This document shows positions 33,921 to 43,724 of a stretch of 64,000 nt of DNA, piece by piece (position 1 is the stretch's first letter; every line of letters starts with the position of its first letter). Made by a program: the position numbers and the translations under genes. The notes beneath the pieces were generated by a model. The model did not search any database, had not been told where the DNA came from, and saw nothing but the letters and a program-made list of their open reading frames with translations. Origin of the DNA: G963422745 sp965214285 (lineage in GTDB: Bacteria > Actinomycetota > Acidimicrobiia > Acidimicrobiales > Aldehydirespiratoraceae); contig OZ243946.1 of the NCBI GenBank assembly GCA_965214285.1, forward strand, positions 1,426,001-1,490,000. Direction: 5' to 3'.

Positions 33921-34499
33921 GTGTGGCTGGGGGTGATCGGGGCGTACCTGCTGGGCAACTTCCCCAGCGCGGTGCTGGTCGGCCGCCGCCTCGGCCTGGA
34001 CCCGACACTGAAGGGCTCGGGCAATCCCGGCGCCAGCAACGTCTACCGGCTGCTGGGCAAGAGGGCGGGCCTGGCGGTGCTGCTGATCGACACCGCCAAG
34101 GGTGCGCTGCCCGCGGCGATAGCTCTGGACCTGCTGGGCCGCCCCGAGGCGCACGCCGTGTGGCTGGCGGCCGTGGTCGGCCATGTGTGGCCGCTGCTCG
34201 GGCTGGCCTGGCCGGCCGCCCGCCGCGGCGGCAAGGGGGTGGCCACCGCCGGGGGAGGCGTGCTCGTGCTTCACCCGCTGGTCGGGCTCGCCTGCGTGGT
34301 GCTGTTCGTGGGCTTCGTCTGCCTGGCCAGGGCCGCCGCCGTGGGGTCGCTGGCCGGGGCTGTCGCCATCCCGGTCGGCATAGCGATCACCGGCCGCCCA
34401 GGCAGCGAGATCCTGGCGGCGTCGGTCATCCTGGCGATCCTGGTGGCGCGCCACCGCTCCAACATCGAGGCCATGCTGAACCGCGAGAACGCCCCGTGA
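33921..34499 (+). CDS. plsY: Acyl-phosphate:glycerol-3-phosphate acyltransferase
   Basis: This integral membrane enzyme of about 192 residues makes lysophosphatidic acid in phospholipid synthesis. Family motifs present are GNFPSAVLVGRR near the N-terminus, KGSGNPGASNVYR (motif 1) and GHVWPLLGLAWPAARRGGKG with GGKGVATA (motif 2), plus five hydrophobic segments. The GTG at 33921 is preferred because TACCAT (33908-33913) lies exactly 7 nt upstream; the alternative ATG at 33912 overlaps that box and adds three residues. The methylase that follows starts 239 nt downstream. Confidence 0.9.
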   Translation: MWLGVIGAYLLGNFPSAVLVGRRLGLDPTLKGSGNPGASNVYRLLGKRAGLAVLLIDTAKGALPAAIALDLLGRPEAHAVWLAAVVGHVWPLLGLAWPAARRGGKGVATAGGGVLVLHPLVGLACVVLFVGFVCLARAAAVGSLAGAVAIPVGIAITGRPGSEILAASVILAILVARHRSNIEAMLNRENAP

Positions 34500-34738
34500 G
34501 CCAGGCAGTCGCCGTGCCCCCGGCAGGCACCGCGATCCAGGCCTTGTGCAACGGGCCTGCCAGGCGGGCGATTGCGCCGCTATGGTCCCGCTGAGAGCCG
34601 CTCCGCACCAGCGAGAGCCCAGCCGCCGCCTTGCGGACGCCTGTCGATGTCACACAGTGCGAGTAGCTTGAGTTCGACCGTGATTCCTGGGTCCAAGTCA
34701 AGGCCGAGAAGCACCGCAGACGACCAAGGAGTGCATTG

Positions 34739-35821
34739 ATGCTGTCGCAGACGACGAGAATCGTCACCCGAGAATGGGGCGAGGCACTCGACTCCTATCG
34801 GCAGTCCGAGAGCCGCTCTCCGCTCTACCTGGCCGGCGACGCCGCGGAGGTTCTCGCCTCCCTGCCGAGCCGCTCCGTCGACTTCACGATGACGAGCCCT
34901 CCCTACTGGGGCAAGCGGGAGTACGACGAGGAGGGCATCGGGATGGAGGACACCTGCGAGGAGTTCATCGGGCGCCTCTTGAGGATCACCGCCGAGATCC
35001 ACCGGGTGACGAAGCCGTCCGGCTCGTTCTGGCTGAACCTGGGCGACACATATCGCGCCAAGGGGCTCCTGTTGATCCCCTGGCGGGTCGCCATCGCCAT
35101 GACCGACTCGCAGGGGTGGATACTGCGCAACACCGTCGTGTGGCACAAGGTCAAGGGCGGCCCGGACAACTCCCCCGACAAGCTGCGCAACGTCCATGAG
35201 CCTCTCCTGCACTTCGTCAAGCAGCGCAAGGGCGTCTACTACGACGTCGACGCGATTCGCAAGAGGCCGGGCGAGGCGAAGGTCGTCAACGGCTCCGTCG
35301 TCTCGGCGTCCGGCGTGACCGGGGTCCGCTACAGGCGTCAGATCGAGCTATCCACGGAGCTGTCCGCGGACGAGAAGGCCAACGCCGCACAGGCGCTGGA
35401 CAAGATGCTGGCATGCGTGCGCGCAGGCGAGCTCGCGGACTTCCGGATGATCATCCGCGGCCAGCAGCGGGCCACCCACTCGAACTCGAGGCGCGTCTCG
35501 GGCAGGGCCAGGGAACTGCACGACCGTGGCTTCTACTTCCTCCGCTACCACCCGCAGGGCAGCAAGCCCTCCGACGTGTGGGACATCATCCCCGAGGACG
35601 CACAGGGCCGCGAGACGCACTTCGCTCCGTACCCAGAGGATCTGTGCCGCATCCCGCTGCTTGCGACCTGCCCGCCCGACGGCGTCGCCCTCGACCCATT
35701 CTGCGGAACCGGGACCACCAACGCCGTCGCTCAGGAGCTGGGCCGCAAATCGGTCGGCATCGACATCAGCACTGCCTATCTCGAGCACGCCTCCGAGCGC
35801 ACTCTGCTTCAGGCCGCGTGA
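34739..35821 (+). CDS. Orphan DNA methyltransferase (TSPPYW type)
   Basis: This 360-residue protein is a beta-class amino-methyltransferase with motif IV TSPPYWGKREY early and the AdoMet motif I DPFCGTGTTNAVAQELG at the end. TSPPYW is commonest in N4-cytosine enzymes, but N6-adenine cannot be excluded. No restriction gene is adjacent, so it may be a regulatory or anti-restriction methylase or the remnant of a lost system. AAGGAG at 34726-34731 sets the ATG at 34739. It sits between plsY and moeA and looks inserted. Confidence 0.88.
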   Translation: MLSQTTRIVTREWGEALDSYRQSESRSPLYLAGDAAEVLASLPSRSVDFTMTSPPYWGKREYDEEGIGMEDTCEEFIGRLLRITAEIHRVTKPSGSFWLNLGDTYRAKGLLLIPWRVAIAMTDSQGWILRNTVVWHKVKGGPDNSPDKLRNVHEPLLHFVKQRKGVYYDVDAIRKRPGEAKVVNGSVVSASGVTGVRYRRQIELSTELSADEKANAAQALDKMLACVRAGELADFRMIIRGQQRATHSNSRRVSGRARELHDRGFYFLRYHPQGSKPSDVWDIIPEDAQGRETHFAPYPEDLCRIPLLATCPPDGVALDPFCGTGTTNAVAQELGRKSVGIDISTAYLEHASERTLLQAA

Positions 35822-35858
35822 TGGGCGGCGCGGCGTGAGCACCGTGTTCGGAGGTCGG

Positions 35859-35906
35859 ATGAGCAACAGCAACAACACGACGGCCGCGGAGGGAAGGACC
35901 CGATGA
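35859..35906 (+). CDS. Possible 15-residue leader peptide upstream of moeA
   Basis: The frame MSNSNNTTAAEGRTR is preceded by GGAGG and ends in an ATGA overlap with the moeA start, so it could couple translation. A GTG in the same frame at 35835 would extend it by eight residues. Only position and overlap support it. Confidence 0.3.
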   Translation: MSNSNNTTAAEGRTR

Positions 35907-37102
35907 TCCCCTTGGAGGAGGCGCGCGGCTACGTGATGGAGCGGGTGGCGCCGCTGGAGGCGGTGGACGTTCCGCTTGCGGCCGCGGCCGGCCTGGTTCT
36001 TGCTGCCGACGCCGTGGCCGCCGAGTCGGTGCCGCCGTTCGCCAACACCGCCATGGACGGCTTCGCCCTGCGTGCCGCCGACACCGCGGGCGCCCCGGTG
36101 ACGCTGGAGGTGGTCGGCACCGTGGGGGCCGGCTCGGTCTTCGACGGGCGCCTCGGCGCCGGCGAGGCGGTGCGCATCATGACCGGCGCGCCCATACCCG
36201 CAGGCGCCGACGCCGTGGTGATGGTGGAGCGCACCCGGATGAGCGAGGCCGGCGTGGAGATCGGCGTCGAGGCGCCCGAGGGCAACCACATCCGAGGCGT
36301 CGGCGAGGACTGCACCGCCGGCGAGATGCTGTTCGGCGCCGGCACCGTGCTGCGCGCCGGCCACCTGGGGGTGCTCGCCTCGGTGGGCGTGCACGCCGTG
36401 GCAGCGGTGCGGCGACCCCGCGTCGGCGTCATCTCCACCGGCGACGAGCTGGTCGACGAAGACCGCCCCCTGCAGCCCGGAGAGATCCGCGACAGCAACC
36501 GGCGCACGCTGCTGACCCTGGCCGCCGAGGCCGGCGCCGAGCCCGTCGACCTGGGCATCGCAGCCGACGACCCCGAGGCGATACGCACGGCGTTCACAAA
36601 TGCCGCCGAGAGCTGCGACGCCATCCTCTCCTCGGGCGGGGTGTCCATGGGCGAATACGACTACGTCAAGGTCGTGCTCGACGAGATCGGCGAGATGCGC
36701 TGGATGCAGATCGCCATCAAGCCCGCCAAGCCGTTCGCCTTCGGGCTGGTCGCCGGGACCCCGGTGTTCGGGCTGCCCGGCAACCCGGTCAGCTCGATGG
36801 TCTCCTTCGAGCTGCTGGCCCGCCCCGCCATCGCCCGCATGCGCGGCCTGCCCGCAGCGCCGCCCGCCACGGTCGCCGCGATCGCCGGCGAGCGCTTCGC
36901 CAACCCCGGCGACGGCAAGACCCACTTCACGCGGGTGCGCGGCGAGCCCGACGAGCACGGCCGCTGGCAGGTGCGCGCCGCGGGCGGCCAGGGCTCGCAT
37001 CAGCTCACGGCGATGGCCCGCGCCGATGCGCTGGCGATCGTGGCAGACGGAGCGGTGATCGAGGCAGGCGAGCGCATCGAGGTGATCCTGCTGGGCGACT
37101 AG
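35903..37102 (+). CDS. moeA: Molybdopterin molybdenumtransferase
   Basis: This 399-residue enzyme inserts molybdate into adenylylated molybdopterin. Domain I opens with EARGYVMERV. Conserved segments are PPFANTAMDGFAL, IMTGAPIPAGADAVV, VGVISTGDELV, RDSNRRTL, SSGGVSMGEYDYVK and FGLPGNPVSSMVSFELL. A GGAGG-rich ribosome site precedes the ATG. It starts the moeA-moaA-moaC block; molybdopterin synthase genes (moaD/E) are not seen here. Confidence 0.95.
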   Translation: MIPLEEARGYVMERVAPLEAVDVPLAAAAGLVLAADAVAAESVPPFANTAMDGFALRAADTAGAPVTLEVVGTVGAGSVFDGRLGAGEAVRIMTGAPIPAGADAVVMVERTRMSEAGVEIGVEAPEGNHIRGVGEDCTAGEMLFGAGTVLRAGHLGVLASVGVHAVAAVRRPRVGVISTGDELVDEDRPLQPGEIRDSNRRTLLTLAAEAGAEPVDLGIAADDPEAIRTAFTNAAESCDAILSSGGVSMGEYDYVKVVLDEIGEMRWMQIAIKPAKPFAFGLVAGTPVFGLPGNPVSSMVSFELLARPAIARMRGLPAAPPATVAAIAGERFANPGDGKTHFTRVRGEPDEHGRWQVRAAGGQGSHQLTAMARADALAIVADGAVIEAGERIEVILLGD

Positions 37103-37224
37103 GCGCACCCGGCAGGCCCTCCGGCCGACCAGGCCATCTGGTCTTGGCGCGAGGTGGCCAAGCCGGCGGGCCTGGCGTTCCGGCGGAGGCTGGGTGATCC
37201 CGGCGGGCGGCTAGCCTGAGCCCA

Positions 37225-38208
<984 letters not shown>

Positions 38209-38210
38209 GC

Positions 38211-38789
<579 letters not shown>

Positions 38790-38925
38790 GGCTTGGCGAC
38801 GGTGCCCGCACGGCTGGCCCGAGGCGGCCGGATCACGCCCCGACGGCTGGCCGAGACGGCCGAGTTGAAGATTCAGAGGCGCAAGTGTTGCATTCCGTAG
38901 CGCGTTTGTCATATACTCGTCTTCC

Positions 38926-38979
38926 GTGACATACTGTCGCAGTCACCGCCTCCGTGGCGGGGCGCTTCAACACCTCTGA
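38926..38979 (+). CDS. Possible leaderless 17-residue peptide
   Basis: TTGCAT (38888-38893), 18 nt, TATACT (38912-38917) forms a good promoter. GTG follows 8 nt later and opens VTYCRSHRLRGGALQHL before a stop 21 nt ahead of the next gene. A CCGCC/GGCGG hairpin lies inside it. It may be a regulatory leader peptide of the membrane gene at 39001; evidence is positional only. Confidence 0.3.
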   Translation: MTYCRSHRLRGGALQHL

Positions 38980-39000
38980 GAGGGACTGAGAGGGACATCG

Positions 39001-39582
39001 ATGCCAATTCTCCTGCTGATCCTTGCCGCGGCATGGTGCGCCTACCTGGCGTTCTGGTGGCGCGACTCGCGCAAGGCCGCCATGCTGGCCGCGCCCGACA
39101 GCGTGGATCGCCTGATGTCGTTCCAGGCGGGGATGAACACGCTGGGCAACTCGTCCACCGGCTCGCACACGTTCGCCTCGTCCGATCTCGCCTCGCCCGA
39201 TCTCGGCTCGTCCGGGCCGCGCCGGGTGCCGGGAGCGGCGAGCCTGCAGGGCTTGCACAGCGCCGGGCTGCCGATGCCCCGCAGCGTCGCGGCTGCCGCT
39301 GAGCGCCGCCGCAACGTGCTCGTCTTCCTGGGCGCCGCCGCCGTGTTGTCGCTGCTGCTCACGATGGTCTTCGGCTGGTGGGTCCTGCTGGCGCACCTGT
39401 TGATCGACGCCGCCCTCGGCGCCTACGGATATGCCTGCGTGCGCCGCCGCAACCTGGCCGCCGAGCGCGAGATCAAGGTGCAGATGCTGTACCCCGAGGG
39501 CGTGGTGCCGCTGCACTCCGCTGGGTATTCCCATCAGGGCGTGCCTGCAGCGGCGGACAGCCCGCGGATGCAGACCGGCTGA
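39001..39582 (+). CDS. Membrane protein with SepX-like layout
   Basis: This 193-residue protein has an N-terminal helix (PILLLILAAAWCAYLAFWW), a disordered Ser/Ala-rich middle and two adjacent helices at about 103-145 (NVLVFLGAAAVLSLLLTMVF, WWVLLAHLLIDAALGAYGYA), followed by a basic segment. The layout, with an AYL-FWW end to the first helix, recalls actinobacterial divisome proteins of the SepX/GlpR kind; I am not certain of homology. A GAGAGGGA ribosome site precedes the ATG. Confidence 0.6.
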   Translation: MPILLLILAAAWCAYLAFWWRDSRKAAMLAAPDSVDRLMSFQAGMNTLGNSSTGSHTFASSDLASPDLGSSGPRRVPGAASLQGLHSAGLPMPRSVAAAAERRRNVLVFLGAAAVLSLLLTMVFGWWVLLAHLLIDAALGAYGYACVRRRNLAAEREIKVQMLYPEGVVPLHSAGYSHQGVPAAADSPRMQTG

Positions 39583-39653
39583 AGTCCCTTCTGCCCGCCG
39601 GCCGATGCCGGCATCGGCTTGGAGCCGCACCCGGATACGCTGGCGGCCCCTTC

Positions 39654-39726
39654 GGGGGTGTAGCTCAGTTGGCAGAGCGCCTCGGTCGCATCGAGGAGGC
39701 CAGGGGTTCAAATCCCCTCACCTCCA
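39654..39726 (+). tRNA. tRNA-Ala (anticodon CGC)
   Basis: The cloverleaf is complete. The acceptor stem GGGGGTG / CACCTCC contains the G3:U70 pair that identifies alanine tRNAs. The anticodon CGC is at 39687-39689 in a 7-nt loop, and the T-loop GGTTCAAATCC is present. The 3' CCA is not encoded. Confidence 0.95.
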
Positions 39727-39820
39727 CCCCTGTGCTGTGTGAGCACATCGGGCCGCAGCCCGGCAGGGGAGAGGTGCGTCCTCGGGCCGGACTGAGGCGC
39801 GTGTCGCTACGGTGACAGCG

Positions 39821-42310
39821 ATGCCCCAATCCGCCCAGCCCGACGGCTTCGACCCGATCCGCCAGGATCTCAACCCGGTCCAGCACGACGCGGTCATCCA
39901 CACGGGCGGCCCGCTGCTGGTCGTGGCCGGCGCCGGGTCCGGCAAGACCCGGGTGCTCACCCACCGCATCGCCCATCTCATCGACGAGGGCATGTCGCCC
40001 TTCGAGATCCTGGCCATCACCTTCACCAACAAGGCGGCCAAGGAGATGAAGACCCGGGTCGGCGCCCTGGTCGGCCCGGTGGCCGAGAGGATGTGGGTGT
40101 CCACCTTCCACTCGGCGTGCGTTCGCATGCTGCGCCGCGACGCAGAGCGCCTCGGCTACCCGTCGGGGTTCTCGATCTACGACCAAGCCGATGCCGTGCG
40201 CCTCACCGGCTACGTGGTCCGCGACCTCGGCCTCGACGCAAAGCGCTTCCACCCCCGTGGGGTGCATGCAGCCATCTCCGCGGCCAAGAACGCCGGCACC
40301 GACGCCGAGAGCTTCGCCGAGACGGCCGGGTTCGGGCGCCCGCGCCAGATCGCGGACGTGTTCGCGGAGTACCAGCGCCGCCTGCGGGCGGCGGGCGCCA
40401 TGGACTTCGACGACCTGCTGACGAACACCTCCGCGCTGTTGCGCGAGCATCCCGAGGCCCGGCAGCACTGGCAGCGGCGCTTCGCCCATGTGCTGGTGGA
40501 CGAGTACCAGGACACCAACTCCGTGCAGAACGACCTGGTGATGGCTCTGGCCGCTGAGCACCGCCAGGTGACGGTGGTGGGCGACAGCGACCAGAGCGTC
40601 TATGCCTTCCGAGGCGCGGACGTGGCCAACATCCTGGAGTTCGAGAAGGCCTTCCCGGACGCATCCACGCTGGTCCTGGACCAGAACTACCGCTCCACGC
40701 AGACGATTCTCGATGCCGCCAACGACGTCATCGTCGTCAACACCGGGCGCAAGCCCAAGGATCTGTGGAGCGACCTGGGCACGGGCCGGCCGATCGTGTA
40801 CTACCACGCCGATGACGCTGACGACGAGGCGCAGTGGGTGGCCGACAGCCTCTATCGGCTCAATGCGCACGACGGCGTGGACTACGCCGACATGGCGGTG
40901 TTCTACCGGGTGCACAGCCAGTCTCGGGCGCTGGAGGAGTCGCTGGTGCGGGTCGGGATCCCCTATCGGGTGGTCGCAGGCACGCGATTTTATGACCGCC
41001 GGGAGGTCAAGGACGCCATCGCCTACGTGCGGGCCATGGTCAATCCCGCCGACGAGGTGTCGGTGAAGCGGGTGATCAACACGCCACGGCGCGGCCTGGG
41101 GGCGGTGTCGATCCAGCGGCTCGACGACTGGGCCGCCGCCAACGACGCGGGCTTCCACCAGGCGCTGCTTCATCACGCCGAGGCGGGGCTCAGCGCCAAG
41201 GCGGCTGCCGGCGTGCGGGAGTTCCTGGCACTGACCACCGGAGCCGTCGGGCCCGCCGGCGGCGAGGCCGCAGGGCAGCAGGGCCTCGGCGAGGCCGGCT
41301 CGATCGGCGCTGGCGGCATAGCCGACGAGGGCGGCGCATCGTTCGCTGCGGTGGTAGCGCAGCGCGACCCGGCCGAGCTGATCCGCGAGGTTCTCACCGA
41401 GTCCGGCTACCTGCACGAACTCCAAGACGAGCGGACGACCGAGGCCGAGACTCGCCTGGAGAACCTGGAGGAGGTGGTCAACATCGCCTCCGAGCACGAC
41501 ACGGTGGAGGAGTTCCTGGAGCGGGTGTCCCTGGTCAACGAGACCGACAACCTGGGCGATCCCGACTCGGATCCCTCGGCGGTCGTGCTGATGACCCTGC
41601 ACGCGGCCAAGGGCCTGGAGTTCGACACGGTCTTCATCACCGGCATGGAGGACGGCGTGCTGCCCCACTTCCGCGCTCTCACGGAGCCCGACGAACTGGA
41701 GGAGGAGCGCCGCCTGGCCTATGTGGGCATGACCCGTGCCATGCGCAGGCTGCACCTCTCGAGCGCCTGGTCGCGGATGATGAACGGGTTCACGCAGCAC
41801 AATCCGCCGTCGCGCTTCCTCGACGACATCCGACCGGAGCTCATCGAGCACAGCAGCGCCAGCCGCTTCGGCGCCGGCCGGGCCGGCGGCCGGGGCAGCT
41901 ATGGCCGCGGCGGCAGTGCCGGCCGAGGCGCGGCTCACGGCGGTCGGGGAGCGGCCTACCTCAGCAGCGCCGGAGGCCTGAGCACGGCCCGCGGCAGCGT
42001 CACCGGTTGGCGACGTTCTTCGGGCAACGGCGAGCGGGGTCCTGGCGGCGCCGGCGATCGCTCGCGGATCGATTCGAGCCGCGATCACCTGGTGGAACAG
42101 GCGCTGCGCGCTGCTGCCAAGCCGGCGCCCGACAAGGCCGCTGTCCCGGCGCTGGCGGTCGGCGACGACGTCCGCCACGACATCTTCGGCGAAGGGGTCG
42201 TGTTGGATCTCAGCGGCGAAGGCGACAAGGCCGAGGCCGTGGTCCACTTCGCGGCCGCGGGCGAGAAGCGCCTGCTGCTGTCGTGGGCCAACCTCGCCAA
42301 GCTCGGCTGA
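39821..42310 (+). CDS. pcrA: UvrD/PcrA-type DNA helicase
   Basis: This 829-residue SF1A 3'-5' helicase acts in repair and transcription conflict. Motifs in order are VVAGAGSGKTRVLTHRI (I), ITFTNKAAKEM (Ia), VDEYQDTN (II), VVGDSDQSVYAFRGA (III), DQNYRST (IV), MTLHAAKGLEFDTVF (V) and YVGMTRAM (VI). A Gly/Arg-rich linker (about 690-760) leads to the C-terminal PcrA Tudor-like domain (VGDDVRHDIFGEGVV). The ATG at 39821 follows TACGGT (39808-39813) by 7 nt; a GTG at 39812 would overlap that box. Confidence 0.95.
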   Translation: MPQSAQPDGFDPIRQDLNPVQHDAVIHTGGPLLVVAGAGSGKTRVLTHRIAHLIDEGMSPFEILAITFTNKAAKEMKTRVGALVGPVAERMWVSTFHSACVRMLRRDAERLGYPSGFSIYDQADAVRLTGYVVRDLGLDAKRFHPRGVHAAISAAKNAGTDAESFAETAGFGRPRQIADVFAEYQRRLRAAGAMDFDDLLTNTSALLREHPEARQHWQRRFAHVLVDEYQDTNSVQNDLVMALAAEHRQVTVVGDSDQSVYAFRGADVANILEFEKAFPDASTLVLDQNYRSTQTILDAANDVIVVNTGRKPKDLWSDLGTGRPIVYYHADDADDEAQWVADSLYRLNAHDGVDYADMAVFYRVHSQSRALEESLVRVGIPYRVVAGTRFYDRREVKDAIAYVRAMVNPADEVSVKRVINTPRRGLGAVSIQRLDDWAAANDAGFHQALLHHAEAGLSAKAAAGVREFLALTTGAVGPAGGEAAGQQGLGEAGSIGAGGIADEGGASFAAVVAQRDPAELIREVLTESGYLHELQDERTTEAETRLENLEEVVNIASEHDTVEEFLERVSLVNETDNLGDPDSDPSAVVLMTLHAAKGLEFDTVFITGMEDGVLPHFRALTEPDELEEERRLAYVGMTRAMRRLHLSSAWSRMMNGFTQHNPPSRFLDDIRPELIEHSSASRFGAGRAGGRGSYGRGGSAGRGAAHGGRGAAYLSSAGGLSTARGSVTGWRRSSGNGERGPGGAGDRSRIDSSRDHLVEQALRAAAKPAPDKAAVPALAVGDDVRHDIFGEGVVLDLSGEGDKAEAVVHFAAAGEKRLLLSWANLAKLG

Positions 42311-42352
42311 ACACGCCCGCCCGTGCCCGCACAGCACCGAGCCGACAAACGG

Positions 42353-42425
42353 CACCCCGTACGGGATTCGAACCCGTGTTGCCGGCGTGAAAGGCCGGTG
42401 TCCTAGGCCGCTGGACGAACGGGGC
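42353..42425 (-). tRNA. tRNA-Glu (anticodon TTC)
   Basis: The minus-strand cloverleaf begins GCCCCGTTCGTCCAGCGG. The anticodon TTC (bases 42391-42389) is in the loop CTTTCAC. The T-loop GGTTCGAATCC is present and the acceptor ends with a G1:U72 pair as in other actinobacterial tRNA-Glu. The CCA is not encoded. It is convergent with pcrA. Confidence 0.95.
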
Positions 42426-42743
42426 TCGGTCTCGATCAGCCGACCCGAGGGCAAGCCCTCAGCCCAGCCCCACGAACCGACCGAGCGTCAGTCTATTGCC
42501 TTGCAGGCCCTTCCCACTGCGCCCCCGGCCTGCCCGCCATCGACGTGCCTTTGGCTGCAGGGCTTGCCCGAGCCGTTGCAGCAGTGCGCGAGCGTCCCCA
42601 ATCCCGGCCCCCTGCACCGAGCGCGCCGAAAGGCCACGCGCACCCGCCTCGCTTCAGCGGTCCGGGCCAGACGAGAGTCGCCGCCCTCGCAAATCCACGC
42701 CCAGATCCTGGCATCGCCCGCCAGAGAGCCTACAGTGGGCGCC
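42426..42743. other. Intergenic region between tRNA-Glu and restriction-modification genes
   Basis: This is 318 bp without a supported gene. It holds a TAGACT box (minus strand, near 42491-42496) that could drive tRNA-Glu and the TACAGT box of the methylase (42731-42736). I looked for a repeat of the tRNA 3' end beyond the restriction genes and saw none. Confidence 0.5.
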
Positions 42744-43724
42744 ATGAGCAATGCAGCCCAAGCCGTCGGTCGCCAGCCCCGGTCATCTGATCCTCGGGTC
42801 GAGGAAGATGTGGTCCTGCACGGCGACGCGCGGGCAGTTCTCGCTGGGCTGCCGGACGATTCGGTGCATGCGATCGTGTCCGACATCCCGTACGGCATCG
42901 GATTCGACGACTGGGACGTGCTGCACAGCAACACGAATTCTGCGTACCGAGGTTCAAGCCCTGCACAGGCAGCGGCGGGCTCGGTATTCAAAAGCAGGGG
43001 AAAGCCCCTCAACGGCTGGTCCGCGGCGGACCGGGCCATCCCGATCGAGTACTACGAGTGGTGTATTGCCTGGGCCGGAGAGTGGTTCCGCATTCTGAAG
43101 CCAGGAGGCTCGGTCGTCTTGTTCGCGGGACGTCGGTTGGCGCACCGAGCGGTGGCTGCTCTGGAGGATTCCGGCTTTACTGCGAAGGACACGCTCGCCT
43201 GGGTTCGGCCGCAGGCGCCGCACCGTGCTCAACGGCTGAGTCTTGTCTATGGCCGGAGGGGCGATCACAAGTCGGCGGAGGAATGGGAGGGTTGGCGAGT
43301 AGGCAACCTCCGGCCGAGGTTCGAGCCGATCCAGTGGCTGGTCAAGCCCTACAAGATCGGCACCACTATTGCCGACAACGTTCTGCAGCACGGTGTCGGC
43401 GCCTACAATCAAGAGGCCTTCGAGAGGTACGTCGTCGGTCCGGACAACATCCTCTCCATTGGCTTCGATTCGAGCGAGTGCGGGTTGCATCCGACCCAGA
43501 AGCCGGTTCGCTTGATGGAGGCGCTGATCGAATTGGTGACTCGGGAGGGACAAGTGGTGCTCGATCCGTTTGCCGGCAGCGGCTCTACGTTGGTAGCGGC
43601 AAAGATGTCAGGCCGCACTTTCATCGGTGTGGAGCAGAACCAGGACTACTGTGAGATCGCGCTGAATCGACTTCGCACAACGAGTCGACCTGTAGCCCTG
43701 CCATTTGGCTCAAGTGACTGCTAG
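42744..43724 (+). CDS. HindIII-type modification DNA methyltransferase
   Basis: This 326-residue amino-methyltransferase has motif IV as SDIPYGIGFDDWDVLH, with the following SNTNSAYRGSSPAQA, FKSRGKPLNGWS and EGWRVGNLRPRFEPIQW segments that I associate with M.HindIII relatives. Motif I DPFAGSGSTLVAAKMSG is at the C-terminus. It would protect host sites (AAGCTT if specificity follows HindIII) by N6-adenine methylation. The ATG has TACAGT 7 nt upstream. Its 3' end overlaps the endonuclease gene. Confidence 0.85.
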   Translation: MSNAAQAVGRQPRSSDPRVEEDVVLHGDARAVLAGLPDDSVHAIVSDIPYGIGFDDWDVLHSNTNSAYRGSSPAQAAAGSVFKSRGKPLNGWSAADRAIPIEYYEWCIAWAGEWFRILKPGGSVVLFAGRRLAHRAVAALEDSGFTAKDTLAWVRPQAPHRAQRLSLVYGRRGDHKSAEEWEGWRVGNLRPRFEPIQWLVKPYKIGTTIADNVLQHGVGAYNQEAFERYVVGPDNILSIGFDSSECGLHPTQKPVRLMEALIELVTREGQVVLDPFAGSGSTLVAAKMSGRTFIGVEQNQDYCEIALNRLRTTSRPVALPFGSSDC

